From contig BGOM01000007.1 of NCBI GenBank assembly GCA_003569245.1, positions 61,971 to 125,970 on the forward strand: a DNA stretch of 64,000 nucleotides. Direction: 5' to 3'. The stretch's first letter is position 1. Each line of letters begins with the position of its first letter. The translations under genes and the position numbers were made by a program. Shown in pieces: positions 42,934 to 51,092 of the stretch. This DNA comes from Opitutia bacterium (GTDB taxonomy: Bacteria; Verrucomicrobiota; Verrucomicrobiia; Opitutales; UBA953). The notes under the pieces are model-generated. The model did no database searches. It saw only the letters and a program-made list of their open reading frames with translations, and was not told the origin of the DNA.

Positions 42934-44642
42934 CCCCTGAAAGACTTCAGGCGCCAGGCGGCGTCGGCCTCGCGGTCCGTGCGGAACTCGATCACGCGCA
43001 CGCCCTTGCCGCGACGTTCGAGGTGGCGGGCGAGTCCGGCCCACGTCGCGGCGAGGTCGTGGCGCACGCCGTGCGCGGCGCAGAGTTTGCCGAGGTCGGC
43101 GGCCTGAGGGGTGCCCCAGAGCTGCTCGAAGTGCCGGGTCTCCTGCGCGACGGGCAGGTGGTTGAAGATGCCGCCGCCTTGGTTGTTGATGACGAGGACG
43201 GTGAGGTCGCCGGCATGGCCGTAGGCGGAGAGCAGCGCGTTGCTGTCGTGTAGGAACGTGAGGTCGCCGCAGAGGAGCACGGTGCGGCGCCCGTCGAGCG
43301 AGGCGCCGAGCGCGGTGGAGACGGTGCCGTCGATGCCGTTGGCGCCGCGGTTGCAGAGGACTTCCGGCCCTGGACCCGCGGGGTGGGAGAACCACTCGAG
43401 GTCACGGATGGGCATGCTGCTGCCGACGAAGAGGCGGTCGTCCGGGCCGAGGGCGGTCTCGAGCTGCGCGATGACGCGGCCTTCGAACGGCCAGTCGACC
43501 GCCACGACCTTCTCCAGGCGGCGCACGGCCTTGGCTTGGGCTTTCTGCCAGTGGCGGAGCGTGGCGCTGGCCGGACGCGCGGCCACCTCGCCCCCCGGCG
43601 TGAGCGTGCCATCCAGTCGCGTCCAGCGTCCGTGGGTGGTGTCCGTGTTCTCGCCCGGACGACCGACCAGCAACATGAGCGGGTCCGCTTGGCGTAGCCA
43701 CCCGCGCAGCGACTTGCTCGTCGGCAAAGGTCCTACCACCACGACCGCCTCGGGCGCCAGCGACTTCGCGGTCTTTTCGTCGCGCAGGATGAGGTCGTAG
43801 GCCGTGATCGACCGACCCGTCCCAGCTAGGTCGCCGCGGAGCGTGCCGGCGCCGTCCGCCAGGATCGGCCAGCCCGTCAGTTCGGAGAGCTCATGCAAGG
43901 CCCGGGCGCTCTCATGGCGGTCGGCGAAGGCGTGCGGACCCACGACAATCGCTCCCCGCTCGGTGCGGGGGAGGAAGCCGGCCACCACGGCGGGGGTCAG
44001 CGTCGGCTGGACTTGCCCAGCGGCCGGCAAGGTCGTGAAGGCCTCGAGATCGAGGCCTGACGGGGTCTGGAAGCCCTTTTCAGGCTGGGAGGGCGGCAGA
44101 GGGTCCCGGAAGGGCAGATTGAGGTGCACCGGGCCCGGCAGGGGGCCTTGGGCGCGTTGCCAGCCATCGACCAGCAGTTGCCGCCAGTGGCGGAGGAGGT
44201 CGAGTCCGTTCCCGGGCACCGCGGCCTCGGCGGCCCAGACCGGAAAAGCGCCGAAGAGCCCGTTCTGGGGGATGGTCTGGCCGGAGTGGCATTCGCGCAG
44301 CTCCGGGGGGCGGTCGGCGGTCAGCACGAGCAGCGGGGTCGCCGACAGACGTGCCTCCACCACGGCCGGGAGGTAGTTGGCGCCCGCGGTGCCCGAGGTG
44401 CAGAGCAGGACGGCCGGACGGCGCGTGGCCTTGGCGATGCCGAGCGCGATGAACCCGGCGGAGCGTTCATCAAGCGCGACCGTGACCTTGAAATCCCCGT
44501 GAGCGGCGAAAGCGTGGGCGAGCGGGGTCGAGCGGGAGCCCGGTGAGATTACCACATGCGTCAGCCCGCAGCGGCGGAGCGTACGCACCCCCACGGCGCC
44601 CCAGAGGGCGTTCGTGTTGAGGAACTTGGGCGAACGGGCCAT
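42930..44642 (-). CDS. menD: SEPHCHC synthase (menaquinone biosynthesis)
   Basis: Thiamine-diphosphate enzyme that joins isochorismate and 2-oxoglutarate, the first committed step of menaquinone synthesis. 570 residues from the ATG at 44642; GTG at 44663 would add seven. THVVISPGSRSTPLAHA, DERSAGFIALGIAKAT, CTSGTAGANYLPAV and TADRPPELRECHSGQTI are MenD-specific. LCGDLTFLHDSNALL carries the metal-binding GDxxxxHDxNxL motif and INNQGGGIFNHLP follows. Together with menG this indicates menaquinone respiration. Other men genes are not in the window. Confidence 0.96.
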   Translation of the reverse strand: MARSPKFLNTNALWGAVGVRTLRRCGLTHVVISPGSRSTPLAHAFAAHGDFKVTVALDERSAGFIALGIAKATRRPAVLLCTSGTAGANYLPAVVEARLSATPLLVLTADRPPELRECHSGQTIPQNGLFGAFPVWAAEAAVPGNGLDLLRHWRQLLVDGWQRAQGPLPGPVHLNLPFRDPLPPSQPEKGFQTPSGLDLEAFTTLPAAGQVQPTLTPAVVAGFLPRTERGAIVVGPHAFADRHESARALHELSELTGWPILADGAGTLRGDLAGTGRSITAYDLILRDEKTAKSLAPEAVVVVGPLPTSKSLRGWLRQADPLMLLVGRPGENTDTTHGRWTRLDGTLTPGGEVAARPASATLRHWQKAQAKAVRRLEKVVAVDWPFEGRVIAQLETALGPDDRLFVGSSMPIRDLEWFSHPAGPGPEVLCNRGANGIDGTVSTALGASLDGRRTVLLCGDLTFLHDSNALLSAYGHAGDLTVLVINNQGGGIFNHLPVAQETRHFEQLWGTPQAADLGKLCAAHGVRHDLAATWAGLARHLERRGKGVRVIEFRTDREADAAWRLKSFRG

Positions 44643-44733
44643 CAGTCCGAGGTAATCACCCACGGGTAGGGTGACAAGCGTTCGGTTGAAATAGGGTTTA
44701 AGTCCCGATGATTTCCGCTAAGTTTGGCCCGGA

Positions 44734-45087
44734 ATGGAGATCCTTACGACGCTCTGGCCCTTGGTGGTCGGCCTCCTGTGTTTGGCGGGGCTCGTCCACG
44801 CCATCTTCGTCGGCATGACCTTCGCCGTGGACGATCGTCATGTCCGCGTACGTTTCTACGGTTGGACGGCGCGCAAGGTAGCCCTCGCCGACCTCGCGTA
44901 CGCCGCCCGCGATTGGCCGATCGCCAAGATGTTGATCAACGAGCACTGGACCAACACCTTCACCTCCAGGCGGATCATCCTGCTGCGCCGTCGGACCGGC
45001 CTCTTCCGCAACTTCCTGATCAGCCCGCCCGATCCCGCCGCCTTCCTGGAGGAACTTCGGACGCGGGGCGTGGTCATCCAACCATGA
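44734..45087 (+). CDS. Membrane-anchored PH-like domain protein
   Basis: A 117-residue protein with one N-terminal membrane helix (LWPLVVGLLCLAGLVHAIF). A small beta-rich domain follows (FAVDDRHVRVRFYGWTARKVAL, in parts: VRVRFYGWTARKV, TSRRIILLRRRTGL, FLISPPDPAAFLEEL). The last segment ('SPPDPAAFLEEL') is the common end of bacterial PH-like DUF304 domains. The function is unknown. Its stop overlaps the ATG of the next gene, so the two are co-translated. Confidence 0.72.
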   Translation: MEILTTLWPLVVGLLCLAGLVHAIFVGMTFAVDDRHVRVRFYGWTARKVALADLAYAARDWPIAKMLINEHWTNTFTSRRIILLRRRTGLFRNFLISPPDPAAFLEELRTRGVVIQP

Positions 45088-45923
45088 GATTCCCCGCGCC
45101 CCTCGTCCTGCTTTTCGCCGCCGTCATGAGCGCCGCCGAACCCGTCCGGTTCTTCGCGATGGACACGGCCGCGCGTCAGGCCCCCGCCGAAGCCGCCGCC
45201 GTGCTCGCCGAACTCGGCTACGATGGCTTCGGTGGGCGGCCCGCGACCGCGAAGGCCTTCGCAGCGGAGCTGGGCAAGCGCCAGGTGGCCTTCGTCAACG
45301 CCTACCACGTCACGAAATTCGCGCACGACGCCGCGGAACTCCCCGCCGACCTCGTCCAGGCCATCCAAGCGCTCGAAGGCCTCGGCGCCACCTTGTGGCT
45401 CGGCATCCAGCAGGTCCGGCTGCCCGTGGGAATCAAGGCGGGCCCGACCACCGGCGATACCGTCGTCGTCCCGGCGCTGAAGCAGGCGCTCGTCCTGGCC
45501 AAGGCGAAGCGCGTGAAAGTCTCGCTCTACCCGCACGCCGGTTTCTGGGCCGAGAGCGTCGATACCTGCCTGCGCGTGGCGAACGCGGTCGACGACCCCG
45601 ACCTCGGCGTCACTTTCAACCTCTGCCACTGGCTCAAGGTCGAAGGGGCCGAGCGTGACCCGGTCCCGGTCATCAAGGCCGCCTTGCCCCGGCTGAACTT
45701 CATCACGATCAACGGCGCCGACGGCGGCGACACGCGCAAGCTCGGCTGGGATAAGTTGATCCAGCCCCTCGGGCGCGGCAGCTACGACGTGAAGACCTTC
45801 GTGGCGAACGCCCGCGCCGCCGGCTATCGCGGCCCCTTCGGCTTCCAAGGCTATGGCATCAAGATGGACCCGAAGGCGCTTCTGAAAGAAACGATGGAAG
45901 CGTGGAAGGGGATGGTTAAGTAG
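45084..45923 (+). CDS. Secreted sugar phosphate isomerase/epimerase-like TIM barrel
   Basis: Xylose-isomerase-like TIM-barrel protein of 279 residues with a signal peptide (LVLLFAAVMSAAEP). Barrel strands are visible as LAELGYDGFGGR, RVKVSLYPHAGFWAE, DPDLGVTFNLCHWLKVEG and FITINGADGGD, with metal-ligand candidates His in YPHAG and in NLCHW. GPFGFQGYGI lies near the end. These secreted versions are common in Verrucomicrobiota and Planctomycetota; their substrates are largely unknown. Coupled to the membrane protein upstream. Confidence 0.85.
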   Translation: MRFPAPLVLLFAAVMSAAEPVRFFAMDTAARQAPAEAAAVLAELGYDGFGGRPATAKAFAAELGKRQVAFVNAYHVTKFAHDAAELPADLVQAIQALEGLGATLWLGIQQVRLPVGIKAGPTTGDTVVVPALKQALVLAKAKRVKVSLYPHAGFWAESVDTCLRVANAVDDPDLGVTFNLCHWLKVEGAERDPVPVIKAALPRLNFITINGADGGDTRKLGWDKLIQPLGRGSYDVKTFVANARAAGYRGPFGFQGYGIKMDPKALLKETMEAWKGMVK

Positions 45924-46046
45924 GGGGGTAGGGGATAGGGGATGGGGGATGGGGGATAGAGAAGGGGCATGTGGGCACGGTGACACGGGGAGATGGGGTT
46001 GTGCTGCGGCCTTCGGCCGCGAAGGTGGCGCACAGCGCCTGCTTCC
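45923..46046. repeat. Direct repeat copy 1 (octamer array plus TTCG hairpin core)
   Basis: Bases 45923-45960 are heptamers of the GGGGATA/GGGGATG kind. From about 45952 to 46046 the sequence is nearly identical to 46703-46798: GGCATGTGGGCACGGTGACA, a G-rich stretch, then the perfect hairpin GCGGCCTTCGGCCGC (46006-46020) with a TTCG loop, and GCGCCTGCTTCC. The two copies bracket one gene. Confidence 0.88.
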
Positions 46047-46085
46047 CGGCTCGCCATCATCTCCGCGTCCGCCAAGTGTTGGGAC

Positions 46086-46691
46086 ATGGAGACGTTCGCC
46101 CGGTGGTGCGCCATCCTCATCGAGGTGTTCGTGAAGGCGTTCATATTGATGGGTTGCTGGTTTTTCGGGCATTTCGCTTTCCAGGGCTGGTGGGGGGACT
46201 ACCGTTTCAGTCCTCAACTCCTGCCTGTCACGGCGTTCTGCGTGGCCTTTGCCGCCCTGATGGTCACGCCGCGGCGCTGGGTGCCATCTCGATGGCTGCA
46301 GGATGTCACCTTGCGCAGGAGGGTGTGCATTGCCCTGACCCTGTGCGCCCCGTTGGCTCACGCTGCCTCGCTCTTATTCAGCGATATCTCTTACCTGCTT
46401 TCCTCGTGGGGGGAATGGGTGGAGGTTCTTCGCGTCACGGTCATCCTCTTTGCCGTGTTGGCGAGCCGTTGGTGGGCGGTTGAGCCCCCCGTGAGTCCTT
46501 ACTTGAGGCTCCGTGCCGCGTTGCTGCCTCTGCTCCTGTTTTTGGTGTACATCGGTACCCATCCAAAGCACCGGGAGGGCGGAATTGCCTGGTTTTACTA
46601 CCTGCTGGTCGCCATCGTCGTGCTTGGCATTACATTCACATTCAGGCGCGGGCAGGGGCGAGGGCTGAATCTTGAGTCTAAGGCTGAATAG
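46086..46691 (+). CDS. Multi-pass membrane protein of unknown function, bracketed by direct repeats
   Basis: Not recognised. The 201-residue protein starts at the ATG giving METFARWC. It has about five to six hydrophobic segments (IEVFVKAFILMGCWFF, LLPVTAFCVAFAALMV, IALTLCAPLAHAASLLF, LLPLLLFLVYIG, WFYYLLVAIVVLGI). Base composition and codon use are visibly less GC-biased than in the neighbours (TTATTCAGCGATATCTC and similar). Upstream in-frame sequence reads back into the repeat, so a longer form is unlikely. It could be a recently acquired or rapidly evolving gene. Confidence 0.68.
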   Translation: METFARWCAILIEVFVKAFILMGCWFFGHFAFQGWWGDYRFSPQLLPVTAFCVAFAALMVTPRRWVPSRWLQDVTLRRRVCIALTLCAPLAHAASLLFSDISYLLSSWGEWVEVLRVTVILFAVLASRWWAVEPPVSPYLRLRAALLPLLLFLVYIGTHPKHREGGIAWFYYLLVAIVVLGITFTFRRGQGRGLNLESKAE

Positions 46692-46702
46692 GATGAGGTC
46701 GA

Positions 46703-46835
46703 GGGGATAGAGAAGGGGGCATGTGGGCACGGTGACACGGGGACATGGGGTTGTGCTGCGGCCTTCGGCCGCGAAGGCGGCGCAATGCGCCTGCTTCCTT
46801 TCCGCTAACCGCCTACCGCTTGCCGCCAACCGCTT
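46703..46835. repeat. Direct repeat copy 2 (with heptamer CCGCYNN tail)
   Basis: Near-identical to 45952-46046, including the TTCG hairpin GCGGCCTTCGGCCGC. It is followed at 46801-46835 by another 7-base array: CCGCTAA, CCGCCTA, CCGCTTG, CCGCCAA, CCGCTTG. A short run of the same array is at 5040-5052 (CCAACCG twice). Confidence 0.88.
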
Positions 46836-46849
46836 GTTTTACCAACAAA

Positions 46850-46871
46850 GAACCCCGGTCGCCCGGGGTTC
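46850..46871 (-). terminator. Intrinsic terminator of the DUF3500 gene
   Basis: GAACCCCGG and CCGGGGTTC form a perfect 9-bp stem with a 4-base loop (TCGC). On the minus strand it begins 10 bases after the DUF3500 stop and is followed by TTTGTTGG. Confidence 0.82.
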
Positions 46872-46880
46872 GTGGACCGC

Positions 46881-47912
46881 TTATTTGGCGGCGTGCTCCT
46901 TGGCGTGCTCGGCCAGCGGGTCGTAGGCGAAGTCCTTCTTGAGGTCGCGCCAGGAAGCGTGGACGTGGTTGGCGCCGCCTTGGAAGTTCACGAGTTCGAA
47001 GAGGAAGGTCGGGCCCTGGATGCTGTAGTAGTGGGCCTCGCCGACCTCGAGGCCGCCGTTCCAGGCGAAGACGAGGGACTCCTTCACGGCTTCGATGGCC
47101 TTGAGCTCCTTGGCCGCGAAGTCCGGGCGGGTCCGGCTCACGTATTCGAAGATCAGCTGACCTAGGATCTGGCGCTGGGCCTCGTTGAGCTCGGTCGCCG
47201 GGATGCCTTGGTGCTTGATGATGCCGTTGGCGCGCTGCTTGTTGCCGGTGAGGATGTCCTTGAAGGGGTCCTTGGCGAGGAAGGCCTTCTTGCGCTGTTC
47301 CGCGGTGAGCGACTTGGCGAGCTGGCGACCGAGGTCGTCCTCGAACTTCAGCAGTTCGAAGCCGACGGGACCGGGCTGACCTTCCTTGATCTTGCCCGGA
47401 TTGCTGGCGAAGAACGACGGGGTGGAACTCACCAGCTCGCCGTCGACCAGCGTGAAGTTCAGCGAGAGGTGGTGGCCTTCCCAGCGGAAGCCCCAGGTGC
47501 CCTTGGCGTCAGGCGTCCCGAAGATCGACACGAAGTAGTTCTCGGCGTCGCGCAGCGGGCCGGAGCCTTTCTCCAGCTCGAGCAGCACCTGTTCGAGGGC
47601 CATGATGGATTCGGCCTTCATGTGGCCGCGGCCGCTCAGGGCGACGGACAGGATGGCCTGGGCGAAGTGACGCTGGCCCGGATTCATGGCCTTGAGCGGG
47701 AGACCCTTGCGGGCGGCCGGCACGAAGATCCAGTTCGTGCGCTCAGTGTCGTCGAACTTGAAGGTCGCCTGGGCTTTCTGCTCGGCCGAAAGCGAGCCGA
47801 GGAACGCCTGGGCCGAGGAGGCGAGCTCCTCGCCGGCGGTGTGGGCGAGCGCGGAGGGGAGGGCGAGCGCCAGCAGACAGAGCGTCGCGAGGGTGCGGGG
47901 GAGGGAACGCAT
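46881..47912 (-). CDS. Secreted DUF3500 protein
   Basis: A 343-residue exported protein matching DUF3500 throughout. The signal peptide is LCLLALALPSALAH. Family marks are LSAEQKAQATFKFDD, RKGLPLKAMNPGQR, WGFRWEGHHLSLNFTLV and the end GGANHVHASWRDLKKDF with a conserved His-x-His. The mid segment DDLGRQLAKSLTAEQRKKA repeats the 'SLTxEQ' pattern. The function is not established. The gene is isolated, with a terminator behind it and G-rich repeats in front. Confidence 0.88.
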   Translation of the reverse strand: MRSLPRTLATLCLLALALPSALAHTAGEELASSAQAFLGSLSAEQKAQATFKFDDTERTNWIFVPAARKGLPLKAMNPGQRHFAQAILSVALSGRGHMKAESIMALEQVLLELEKGSGPLRDAENYFVSIFGTPDAKGTWGFRWEGHHLSLNFTLVDGELVSSTPSFFASNPGKIKEGQPGPVGFELLKFEDDLGRQLAKSLTAEQRKKAFLAKDPFKDILTGNKQRANGIIKHQGIPATELNEAQRQILGQLIFEYVSRTRPDFAAKELKAIEAVKESLVFAWNGGLEVGEAHYYSIQGPTFLFELVNFQGGANHVHASWRDLKKDFAYDPLAEHAKEHAAK

Positions 47913-47924
47913 GGGGATGGGTCA

Positions 47925-48121
47925 GGGACAGGGGTTTAGGGGAAGGGTTCCGGGAGGGCGAGGCTGAAGCGGGCCGGGACAGGGCGCCAGGGCTAGGGAC
48001 AGGGCTAGGGACAGGGGGTAGCCTCAGGACATTCTGAAACAAAGCAGTTAAGGGCGCCAAGTTTCGCCGGCCCAAGCCCAAGCCCAAGCCCAAGCCCAAG
48101 CCCAAGCCCAAGCCCAAGCCC
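47925..48121. repeat. Hexamer arrays including a perfect (CCCAAG)8 tract
   Basis: About 47925-48018 holds degenerate GGGNNN units (GGGCTAGGGACAGGG). Bases 48071-48121 are eight exact CCCAAG units plus CCC, the only perfect tract of its kind in the window. On the minus strand this is (CTTGGG)n, starting 7 bases after the ABC-F stop codon. The two parts are of complementary type and could pair. Confidence 0.93.
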
Positions 48122-48128
48122 ATGTAGA

Positions 48129-49991
48129 TTACTTCTTTTCCTCGCTGAGCTTTTGCGCGGCCTTTTCCCAGTCGGCGGTGGCGGCCTGGAGGGCGTCGGT
48201 CGTGGCCTTGAGGTCGGCGTTGAGCTGCTGGACCTTGGCGCCCTGCGCGTAGGTCGCGGGGTCGGCGAGCTCGGTGGTCAGCTGGGTTTGCTTGGCCTCG
48301 AGGTCGGCGACGAGCTGCTCCAGGCGGCTGACTTCTTTCTCAAGTTTGCGGAGGTCGGCGCCGGAGAGCTTGGTCGGGGCGGGGGCGGGCGCCTTCTCGG
48401 CCTTCGGGGCCTCCGCCTGCTTGGGGCGGCCGTCGGTGAAGCCGGCGGTGAGGGCGGCGCGTTCGTTGCCGGCCTTGGACTTCTCGAGGTAGTAGGCGTA
48501 GTCGCCCGCGTACGGCGTCAGTCGGCCGGAGTGGACGTGGAGCACCGTCTTGGCGATCTGCCGGATGAAGTGCACGTCGTGGCTCACGAAGAAGAGCGTG
48601 CCTTCGTAGGTCTGCAGGGCGGCGATGAGCGCATCGATCGACATGATGTCGAGGTGCGTCGTCGGCTCGTCCATGAGCAGGAAGTTCGGCGGGTTGATCA
48701 GCAGTTTGACGAGCGCGAGGCGGGATTTCTCGCCGCCGGAGAGGACGGAGACCTTCTTGTGCACGTCGTCCTTGCGGAAGAGGAAGGTGCCGAGCATGCC
48801 GCGGGCCTGCTGCTCGGTGAGCTGGTTCTCGTTGGTGCGCAGCTCCATCACGTTCTCGAGGACGGTCAGCTTCGGGTTGAGGTTGTCGACGCGGTTCTGG
48901 GCGAAATAGCCCGTGATGACGTTGCCGCCTTCCTCGCGCAGGCCCCCGTTGATCGGGATGACGCCGGCGAGGATCTTGAGGAGCGTGGACTTGCCGGCGC
49001 CGTTCGGGCCGACAAGCACGGTGCGCTGGCCGCGCTCGCATTCGAAGTTGAGGTCCTGGTACACGACATGGTCGCCGTAGGCCTGCCGCACGTGCTCGAG
49101 CTTCATGACCTTCAGGCCGGAGCGCGGCGGCTGCGGGAACCGGAACTGGATCTTCTTCAGGTCATCCTCGGGCTCGTCGATCGCGACCTCCTCGAGGCGG
49201 GCGATCTGCTTCTCCTTGGACTTGGCGCGCGAGGCCATCGAAGCCTTGGCGCCGAAGCGGTCGACGAACGTCTGGAGGTGCGCGATCTCGCGCTGCTGGT
49301 TCTTGAACATCGCCTGCTGGCGTTCCTTGCGGGCCACGCGCTCGACGAGGAAATCGTCATAGTTGCCCGTGTACTCATGCAGGCGCTGGCCGCGGAGCTC
49401 GATCATGCCCGTGCAGAGGGCGTTGAGGAAGGCGCGGTCGTGCGAGATGACGACGAGGCCCCCGGGGTAGCGGGTCAGGTAGTCCTGGAACCAGAGCAAG
49501 GCCTCGAGGTCGAGGTGATTGGTCGGTTCGTCGAGCAGGAGGAGGGTCGGCTCGCTGACGAGCAGGCGGGCGAGGTGGGCGCGCATGACCCAGCCGCCGG
49601 AGAAGGTCTTGGCGAGCTTCTCGTGGTCGGTCTCGCGGAAGCCCAGGCCGGCGAGGATCTTCTTGGCGCGCGGCTCGAGGGTGTAGTCGATATCCCAGTC
49701 GTCGTCGTTCTCGGGTTCCAGTTTGCCGCCGCTGGTCGCGATCTGCAGGATGGTCTCGTCGCCGACGGGCGCACTCTCCTGGGGGAGGAAGCCGAAGTTC
49801 GCGCCGCGTTCCCACTCGATGAGACCCTCGTCCGGCTGATCCTTGCCGAGGATGATGTTGAAGAGGGTGGACTTACCCGCGCCGTTGGCGCCGACGAGGC
49901 CGAGGCGATCCGTCCGGGCGATGTTCAGCGAGACCTCCGCGAACAAGGTGCGGGGCCCGTAGGACTTGGAGACATTGGCGATCGTCAGCAT
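48129..49991 (-). CDS. ABC-F family ATP-binding protein
   Basis: Soluble duplicated ABC ATPase acting on ribosomes, 620 residues from the ATG giving MLTIANVSKSYG. The first Walker A is GANGAGKSTL, signature FSGGWVMRAHL and Walker B LLLLDEPTNHLD. The second is GPNGAGKSTL, LSGGEKSRLAL and FLLMDEPTTHLD. The linker between contains the basic helical arm (KNQQREIAHLQTFVDRFGAK) typical of ABC-F. A C-terminal coiled coil (LRKLEKEVSRLEQLVADLEAK) recalls Uup-type members. The exact role among housekeeping ABC-F proteins cannot be set. Confidence 0.94.
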   Translation of the reverse strand: MLTIANVSKSYGPRTLFAEVSLNIARTDRLGLVGANGAGKSTLFNIILGKDQPDEGLIEWERGANFGFLPQESAPVGDETILQIATSGGKLEPENDDDWDIDYTLEPRAKKILAGLGFRETDHEKLAKTFSGGWVMRAHLARLLVSEPTLLLLDEPTNHLDLEALLWFQDYLTRYPGGLVVISHDRAFLNALCTGMIELRGQRLHEYTGNYDDFLVERVARKERQQAMFKNQQREIAHLQTFVDRFGAKASMASRAKSKEKQIARLEEVAIDEPEDDLKKIQFRFPQPPRSGLKVMKLEHVRQAYGDHVVYQDLNFECERGQRTVLVGPNGAGKSTLLKILAGVIPINGGLREEGGNVITGYFAQNRVDNLNPKLTVLENVMELRTNENQLTEQQARGMLGTFLFRKDDVHKKVSVLSGGEKSRLALVKLLINPPNFLLMDEPTTHLDIMSIDALIAALQTYEGTLFFVSHDVHFIRQIAKTVLHVHSGRLTPYAGDYAYYLEKSKAGNERAALTAGFTDGRPKQAEAPKAEKAPAPAPTKLSGADLRKLEKEVSRLEQLVADLEAKQTQLTTELADPATYAQGAKVQQLNADLKATTDALQAATADWEKAAQKLSEEKK

Positions 49992-50052
49992 CGAAAAGGC
50001 GATAAAGTGCGGTGAAGGCGGAAAGACAAGGGGATTGGGGGTGGTCCAGAGG

Positions 50053-50207
50053 GAGCACGTGGGCATGGTGACATGTGGGCACGGGGTTGCGCCGCGGCCT
50101 TCGGCCGCGAATGCGGCGCCCAGCGCCGGCTTCCTTTCGGTTTCCCGCTTTTGACTCCCATTCCCGGTTCCCAGCCCCGTGTCCCGTGCCCCCGTGCCCA
50201 CTTCCCC
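50053..50207. repeat. Composite octamer element with TTCG hairpin core
   Basis: The left arm (about 50055-50090) is GTGGGCAT, GGTGACAT, GTGGGCAC type. The core GCGGCCTTCGGCCGC is followed by GCGGCGCCCAGCGCCGGCTTCC. The right side has 7-base units (complement of GGGAATG, GGGAACC) and then an octamer arm (CCCCGTGTCCCGTGCCCCCG). It is a third, diverged copy of the element that brackets 46086-46691, this time with both arms. Confidence 0.85.
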
Positions 50208-50213
50208 CCGCGT

Positions 50214-51026
50214 TTACGACCACTTCAACTTGCTCCGGAGCACGTCGAAGTGGGTGAGGGTCTTGGGGCGGAGGAGCGTGAGCTGGACCTTGGCGGTGCG
50301 GATGCCCAGCGGCAGGCGGCCCTGGGCCTCGAGCGTCGGGCGGCCGTCCACGGAGAGGCCGAGTTGTGCGCCGTCCTCGCTGCTGATCTCCAGTTCGGTC
50401 TCGCCATCAAAGATGACCGATCGGTTCGAGAGGGTGTGGGCGCAGATCGGGGTCAGGACGATCACGGCGGCGGCGGGGTCCACGAGCGGGCCGCCGGCGG
50501 CGAGGTTGTAGGCGGACGTGCCCGTCGGCGTGGCCAGGATCAGGCCGTCGGCGCGGTACTCGTTCACGCGGGCACCGTCGGCGCGCACGGCGAAGCGGCC
50601 CATGCGGAAGACGTCGCGCGTCTTCAGGACGACGTCATTGAGGGCGAGGGTGAAGGTGCCGTCGGCGAAGCGGACTTCCAGGAGCGCGCGGTGTTCGCGG
50701 CGAAAATCGCCGGCGAGGATCGAGCGGATCGAGGCCCCGACGTCCTCCTCGGGGTAGGCCGCGAGGAAGCCGAGCTTGCCGCGGTTGATGCCGAAGAGCG
50801 GCACACCTTCGAGGGCGGCGGGTTCGGCGACCCCGAGGAAGGTGCCATCGCCGCCGACCACGCAGCAGGCGTCCGCCCCGCGGAGCGTGGCCCGGTCGAC
50901 CGGCCAGGCGTCGGCCAGGATCAGCTCGACGCCGGCTTCGCGGGTGGCTTCCTGCACGGCGCGGACGATGTCCTCGACACCGGACTTGGTGCGATTGACG
51001 ACGAGCGCGAGACGGCGGAGGGCCAT
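50214..51026 (-). CDS. nadK: NAD kinase
   Basis: Phosphorylates NAD to NADP; 270 residues. The nucleotide loop is VVGGDGTFLG with Asp60. GINRGKLGFLA, ALNDVVLKTRD (family NE/D motif), RADGLILATPTGTSAYNLAAGGPLVDP (in parts: DGLILATPTGTSAYN, AAGGPLVDP) and TPICAHTLSNRSVIF are diagnostic. The ATG at 51026 gives MALRRLALVVN. It stands between the ABC-F repeat gap and a secreted protein. Confidence 0.96.
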   Translation of the reverse strand: MALRRLALVVNRTKSGVEDIVRAVQEATREAGVELILADAWPVDRATLRGADACCVVGGDGTFLGVAEPAALEGVPLFGINRGKLGFLAAYPEEDVGASIRSILAGDFRREHRALLEVRFADGTFTLALNDVVLKTRDVFRMGRFAVRADGARVNEYRADGLILATPTGTSAYNLAAGGPLVDPAAAVIVLTPICAHTLSNRSVIFDGETELEISSEDGAQLGLSVDGRPTLEAQGRLPLGIRTAKVQLTLLRPKTLTHFDVLRSKLKWS

Positions 51027-51092
51027 AGATGACGACTAGCCCGGCGGGCGGAAAGGGCAAGGACAAGCCGGCTCGCGGGCCGATGGAGACCC

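Noticed and set aside
44640..44663. Longer menD starting at GTG 44663
   Set aside because: The ATG at 44642 gives a normal MenD N-terminus; the seven extra residues match nothing, though they cannot be excluded.
48071..48121. Telomere-like repeat suggesting a linear replicon end
   Set aside because: It lies between ordinary genes in the middle of the window; no terminal hairpin or telomere resolvase gene is seen.
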